Under the pieces are notes generated by a model. It did no database searches. It was given only the letters and a program-made list of their open reading frames with translations, and was not told the DNA's origin. Source: CAYWNA01 sp964459305 (GTDB lineage Bacteria > Planctomycetota > Planctomycetia > Pirellulales > Pirellulaceae). From it: a stretch of 25,757 nucleotides of DNA. Below are positions 22,393 through 25,757 of the stretch, piece after piece (within the stretch, counting starts at the first letter, position 1; each line of letters opens with the position of its first letter). Location: NCBI GenBank assembly GCA_964459305.1, contig CAYWNA010000192.1:1-25757 (forward strand), in the 5' to 3' direction. A program made the translations under genes and the position numbers.

Positions 22393-22771
22393 CGGTCTCC
22401 CTTCCTTCACAGGTTCGATGGAAGTTGACAGCGGCGAGCGCCCGGGTGCTCATGTCCCACTTCTCAGTATCGGCCGTGGTCTTGAAACGCATGAGAGGTT
22501 CTTTGAGTTTTCCCAATACTCTTCGTGACAAGACCGCGAACCGTGTGTGCCTGCCTCCTTCCAGGCGTGTCGCACCGAGCTCGATTTATGTCTCGCCTCT
22601 GTCTGGCTGGAGGAGGGGTACGGCAAGAATCGTAGGCACCGGCGGTTGGCCCCATGCGAAGATGGGCAGTGTGGTTGGAGTCCGGCACGATCGTCTGTAT
22701 CATTGAAGAAATAATCGCGTCAACACAACTCAAAGAGAGTATATCAGAACTGTTCGATTGAGGAGAAACAC
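22393..22771. other. Leader region upstream of PFOR with alternative hairpins
   Basis: No convincing gene is seen. Two mutually exclusive pairings share 22554-22564: a local hairpin GCCTG/CAGGC (22549-22553 with 22562-22566) and a longer stem CCTCCT-T-CCAG with CTGGAGGAGG (22607-22616). Another hairpin pairs 22649-22655 with 22662-22667 (one bulge). A copy of the CTCGATTTATG repeat (22568-22590) is in the loop of the longer stem. A TATATC at 22740-22745 could be a -10. Confidence 0.4.
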
Positions 22772-25757
22772 GTGAGTAACCGTAAATGGGTCACGATCGA
22801 AGGCAACGAGGCGGTGGCTAATATCGCCCATCTGGTAAACGAGGTTGCGGCGATTTATCCAATCACCCCATCGTCTGGGCTAGGCGAGATGCCGGACGCG
22901 TGGGCCAGTGCTGGCCGAAAGAACATCTACGGCACTGTGCCTCACGTTGTAGAGATGCAGAGCGAAGCCGGCGCGGCTGGCGCCGTACACGGCTCGTTGC
23001 AGGGCGGGGCGTTGACGACGACGTTCACGGCCTCGCAGGGCCTGTTGCTGATGATTCCGAACATGTTCAAGATCGCCGGTGAACTGACGCCTGCGGTTTT
23101 TCACGTCACGGCCCGAACCATTGCCACGCACGCACTATCGATCTTTGGCGACCATAGCGACGTGATGGCATGCCGTTCGACCGGTTGGGCCATGCTGGCT
23201 TCCGGATCGGTTCAGGAAGCTCAAGACACGGCGATCATCGCTCATGCAGCGACCCTCGGTGCAAGGATACCGTTCATCCATTTCTATGACGGTTTCCGCA
23301 TTTCGCATGAAGTAAACAAGATCGAACAACTCACCGAGGACGATTGCCGGGCGATGATCGACATGGAGGCGGTACACGCTCATCGACAACGGTCGATGAG
23401 CCCGGAACGCCCGGTGTTGCGTGGCACGGCACAGAACCCGGATCATTTCTTCCAAGCTCGCGAAGCCTGCAACTCGTTTTACCTCAAGACGCCGGGCGTG
23501 GTTCAAGCAGCGATGGACAAGTTCGCCAAGCTGACCGGTCGTCAGTACCACCTGTTCGATTACGTCGGTGCGCCGGATGCTGAACGGGTCATCGTGATCA
23601 TGACATCGGGCTGCGGTGTCGTCGAGGAAACAGTCGACAAGCTGATCGCCGAAGGCGAGAAAGTTGGGTACGTCAACGTACGATTATTCAGGCCGTTTGA
23701 CAGCGCGGCGATGGTGGCGGCCTTGCCGAAAACAGTAAAGTCGATTGTTGCCCTCGATCGCACCAAAGAGCCAGGTGCCGCAGGCGATCCGTTGTACCAG
23801 GATATCGTCACAGCCGTGTCCGAACTCTGGCCCAAAGCGAACGGGCCACTGCCACGGGTGGTCGGCGGCCGCTATGGGCTGTCGTCGAAAGAGTTCACGC
23901 CGGCGATGGTCAAGCCGATCTTCGACGAGCTGAAGAAGGAGGAGCCGAGGAACCACTTCACCGTGGGTATCAACGACGACGTGACCCATTTGAGCCTCGC
24001 CTACGACCACTCTTACTCGACCGAAGGCGATGACGTGACCCGTGCCGTCTTCTTCGGTTTGGGTGCCGACGGCACGGTCGGGGCGGTTCGCAACACGTGT
24101 AAGATTGTGGGCGAGAATACGCCAATGTACTCCCAGGCTTACTTTGTCTACGACTCGCGCAAGGCTGGGTCGCTGACGATTTCGCATTTGCGTGTCAGCC
24201 CGCGCCCGATCAAGGGCTCGTACCTGGTGCACAGCGCCAACTTCGTGGCTTGTCACCAGTCGCATTACCCAGATCGGTTCGACATGCTGGCCATGGCCGA
24301 GCCGGGGGCGACATTCCTGTTGAACAGCCAGTACGAACCCGACGAAGCGTGGGACTCGTTGCCCGCCGAGACGCAACAGCAGATCATTGACAAAAAGTTG
24401 AAGTTCTTCGTCGTCGATGCTTTCCGAGTTGCCCGCGAAGCCGAAATGGGCGTCAGGATCAACACGGTTATGCAGACGTGTTTCTTCAAGCTCGCGGGCA
24501 TGCTTCCTGAAGAGGAAGCGATCGCTCAAATCAAAGACGCCATCAAGAGAACTTATGGCAAACGGGGCGAAACGGTACTTCAGCGCAACTATGCAGCCGT
24601 CGATGGGGCCCTGGGCGCTTTGAAGGAAGTCGCAGTCCCCGACAAAGTCACGTCGACTAAGCATCGTATTTCGCCGGTACCGGAAGACGCGCCAGATTTC
24701 GTCAAGAACCTGCTAGGAGAGATCATTGCCAACCGGGGCGACGACATACCGGTCAGTGCTTTCCCGTGTGACGGCACGTTCCCCACGGGCACGACTCAGT
24801 ACGAGAAACGCAGCATCGCCCAGGATATTCCGATCTGGGACCAAGACGTGTGCATTCAATGCGGCCAATGCTCCCTGGTTTGCCCGCACGGTTGCCTACG
24901 TATGAAGGTGTTCGATCCGGCCGCGGTGAATGGTGCGCCGGATACATTCGAGACGGTCGACGCGCGTGGCAAGGACTTCCCCGACTGGAAATACCGCCTT
25001 CAGATCGCGCCCGACGATTGCACGGGCTGCGGCGTCTGCGTAGACGTCTGCCCGGCCAAGAACAAGGAGGCGGCCGGACGCAAGGCAATCAACATGGAGG
25101 CGAAGGTCGATCATTGGGACCAAGAGCGAGCCAACTGGGACTACTTCCTGACGATCCCGGACGTCGACCGCGACAAAGTCAACGCGGATAGCCTAAAGGG
25201 ATCACAGCTTCTGCAGCCGCTGTTCGAATTTTCCGGTGCGTGCGCCGGGTGTGGCGAGACGCCCTATGTGAAACTGATCACCCAGTTTTTCGGCGACCGC
25301 ATGATGATCGCCAACGCCACCGGGTGCTCGTCAATTTACGGCGGCAACCTGCCGTGCACGCCGTACACAACAAACAAAGAAGGCCACGGGCCAACGTGGT
25401 CGAACTCGCTGTTCGAGGACGCCGGCGAGTTCGGCTTCGGGATGCGCTTGGCTGTCGACCAGCAGACCCAGTACGCCCAAGAGTTGCTCAAGCGACTGGC
25501 CGGCAAGCTGGGCGATGAGCTGGTAACCGCTCTGATCACCAACCGGCAAGAGACCGACGAACAGATCGAACAGCAGCGGGCCGGTGTGGCCGAACTGAGG
25601 AAGCGGCTGGCCGAGATCGACGACCCGGAGGCAGAGAATCTACTCGCATCCACGGAGTACCTGATTCGGCGAAGCATCTGGAGCTTCGGAGGCGACGGTT
25701 GGGCGTACGACATCGGCTTCGGCGGGCTGGATCACATTTTCGCTTCCGGCCGCGACC
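22772..25757 (+). CDS. nifJ: Pyruvate:ferredoxin (flavodoxin) oxidoreductase, 3'-truncated by the window
   Basis: This cytosolic enzyme splits pyruvate to acetyl-CoA and CO2, passing electrons to ferredoxin or flavodoxin, with thiamine diphosphate and three [4Fe-4S] clusters. About 995 codons are present, out of roughly 1,180 in the homodimeric family. Domains in order: N-terminal pyrimidine-binding domain (EGNEAVANIAHLVNEVAAIYPITPSS), core domain II, the gamma domain (DVTRAVFFGLGADGTVGA), an EKR segment (here YEKRSIAQDIPIWDQ), a 2x[4Fe-4S] ferredoxin domain with C694/C697/C700/C704 and C750/C753/C756/C760, and the start of the TPP-binding domain (CAGCGETPY at 824-832, NATGCSSIYGGN, FGGDGWAYDIGFGG). 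It starts at GTG 22772 after AGGAG. The frame is open to the end of the window. It would supply ferredoxin for NfnAB. Confidence 0.95.
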   Translation, partial: MSNRKWVTIEGNEAVANIAHLVNEVAAIYPITPSSGLGEMPDAWASAGRKNIYGTVPHVVEMQSEAGAAGAVHGSLQGGALTTTFTASQGLLLMIPNMFKIAGELTPAVFHVTARTIATHALSIFGDHSDVMACRSTGWAMLASGSVQEAQDTAIIAHAATLGARIPFIHFYDGFRISHEVNKIEQLTEDDCRAMIDMEAVHAHRQRSMSPERPVLRGTAQNPDHFFQAREACNSFYLKTPGVVQAAMDKFAKLTGRQYHLFDYVGAPDAERVIVIMTSGCGVVEETVDKLIAEGEKVGYVNVRLFRPFDSAAMVAALPKTVKSIVALDRTKEPGAAGDPLYQDIVTAVSELWPKANGPLPRVVGGRYGLSSKEFTPAMVKPIFDELKKEEPRNHFTVGINDDVTHLSLAYDHSYSTEGDDVTRAVFFGLGADGTVGAVRNTCKIVGENTPMYSQAYFVYDSRKAGSLTISHLRVSPRPIKGSYLVHSANFVACHQSHYPDRFDMLAMAEPGATFLLNSQYEPDEAWDSLPAETQQQIIDKKLKFFVVDAFRVAREAEMGVRINTVMQTCFFKLAGMLPEEEAIAQIKDAIKRTYGKRGETVLQRNYAAVDGALGALKEVAVPDKVTSTKHRISPVPEDAPDFVKNLLGEIIANRGDDIPVSAFPCDGTFPTGTTQYEKRSIAQDIPIWDQDVCIQCGQCSLVCPHGCLRMKVFDPAAVNGAPDTFETVDARGKDFPDWKYRLQIAPDDCTGCGVCVDVCPAKNKEAAGRKAINMEAKVDHWDQERANWDYFLTIPDVDRDKVNADSLKGSQLLQPLFEFSGACAGCGETPYVKLITQFFGDRMMIANATGCSSIYGGNLPCTPYTTNKEGHGPTWSNSLFEDAGEFGFGMRLAVDQQTQYAQELLKRLAGKLGDELVTALITNRQETDEQIEQQRAGVAELRKRLAEIDDPEAENLLASTEYLIRRSIWSFGGDGWAYDIGFGGLDHIFASGRD

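Noticed and set aside
22331..22531. Small minus-strand open frame overlapping the hypothetical gene at 21976
   Set aside because: It overlaps the N-terminus of the better-supported gene and its protein shows no clear domain; it could be a real small gene but I cannot support it.
23684..24664. Long minus-strand open frame
   Set aside because: It is antisense to the PFOR gene and has no recognised domain.
1..25757. CRISPR array, tRNA, rRNA or transposase
   Set aside because: No regularly spaced repeats, cloverleaf sequence, rRNA signature or transposase domain were seen.

Overview
The window looks like a chromosomal segment of a Planctomycetes bacterium, probably Pirellulales-like. The basis is its moderate-to-high GC, a secreted protein with an SHD1 domain, small Cys-rich lipoproteins, an FHA-GAF-PP2C phosphatase, a 5S-binding L25 of the Ctc type, a rpsF-ssb-rplI-dnaB cluster, and several short dispersed or palindromic intergenic repeats. 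No rRNA, tRNA, CRISPR array, transposase or phage gene was seen.

Layout. 1-418: no recognisable gene. 419-4806: PPK2 polyphosphate kinase (+), a small two-TM protein with a HAMP-like segment (-), an EamA/DMT transporter (-) and a beta-CASP metallo-beta-lactamase RNase (+). 4829-6457: FHA-GAF-PP2C phosphatase. 6680-8964: NfnA and NfnB, overlapping by ATGA, the two subunits of the NADH-dependent ferredoxin:NADP oxidoreductase. 9018-10661: a secreted protein interrupted by one in-frame TGA; the reading frame continues 50 more codons and a hairpin that fits the bacterial SECIS rules lies just after the TGA. 10947-15612: information-processing cluster rplY/ctc, pth, rpsF, ssb, rplI, dnaB, without rpsR. 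15719-16936 (-): secreted SHD1 protein. 17246-18748 (+): a YchF-like GTPase with TGS domain and a small partner. 18816-22392 (-): GT4 glycosyltransferase, UxaA-type sugar-acid dehydratase (GTGA overlap), a small lipoprotein and a conserved-looking hypothetical. 22772-end (+): pyruvate:ferredoxin oxidoreductase, cut by the window end.

How they fit. PFOR makes reduced ferredoxin from pyruvate, and NfnAB links ferredoxin and NADH to NADPH, so this stretch suggests ferredoxin-based, low-oxygen central metabolism. PPK2, the phosphatase and the GTPases are regulatory or energy-stress functions. The most notable item is the candidate selenoprotein at 9018-10661, with a U-G-G-S-C motif where TGA is read as selenocysteine. 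Imperfect 37-nt direct repeats flank it, so it may have moved in between nfnB and rplY.
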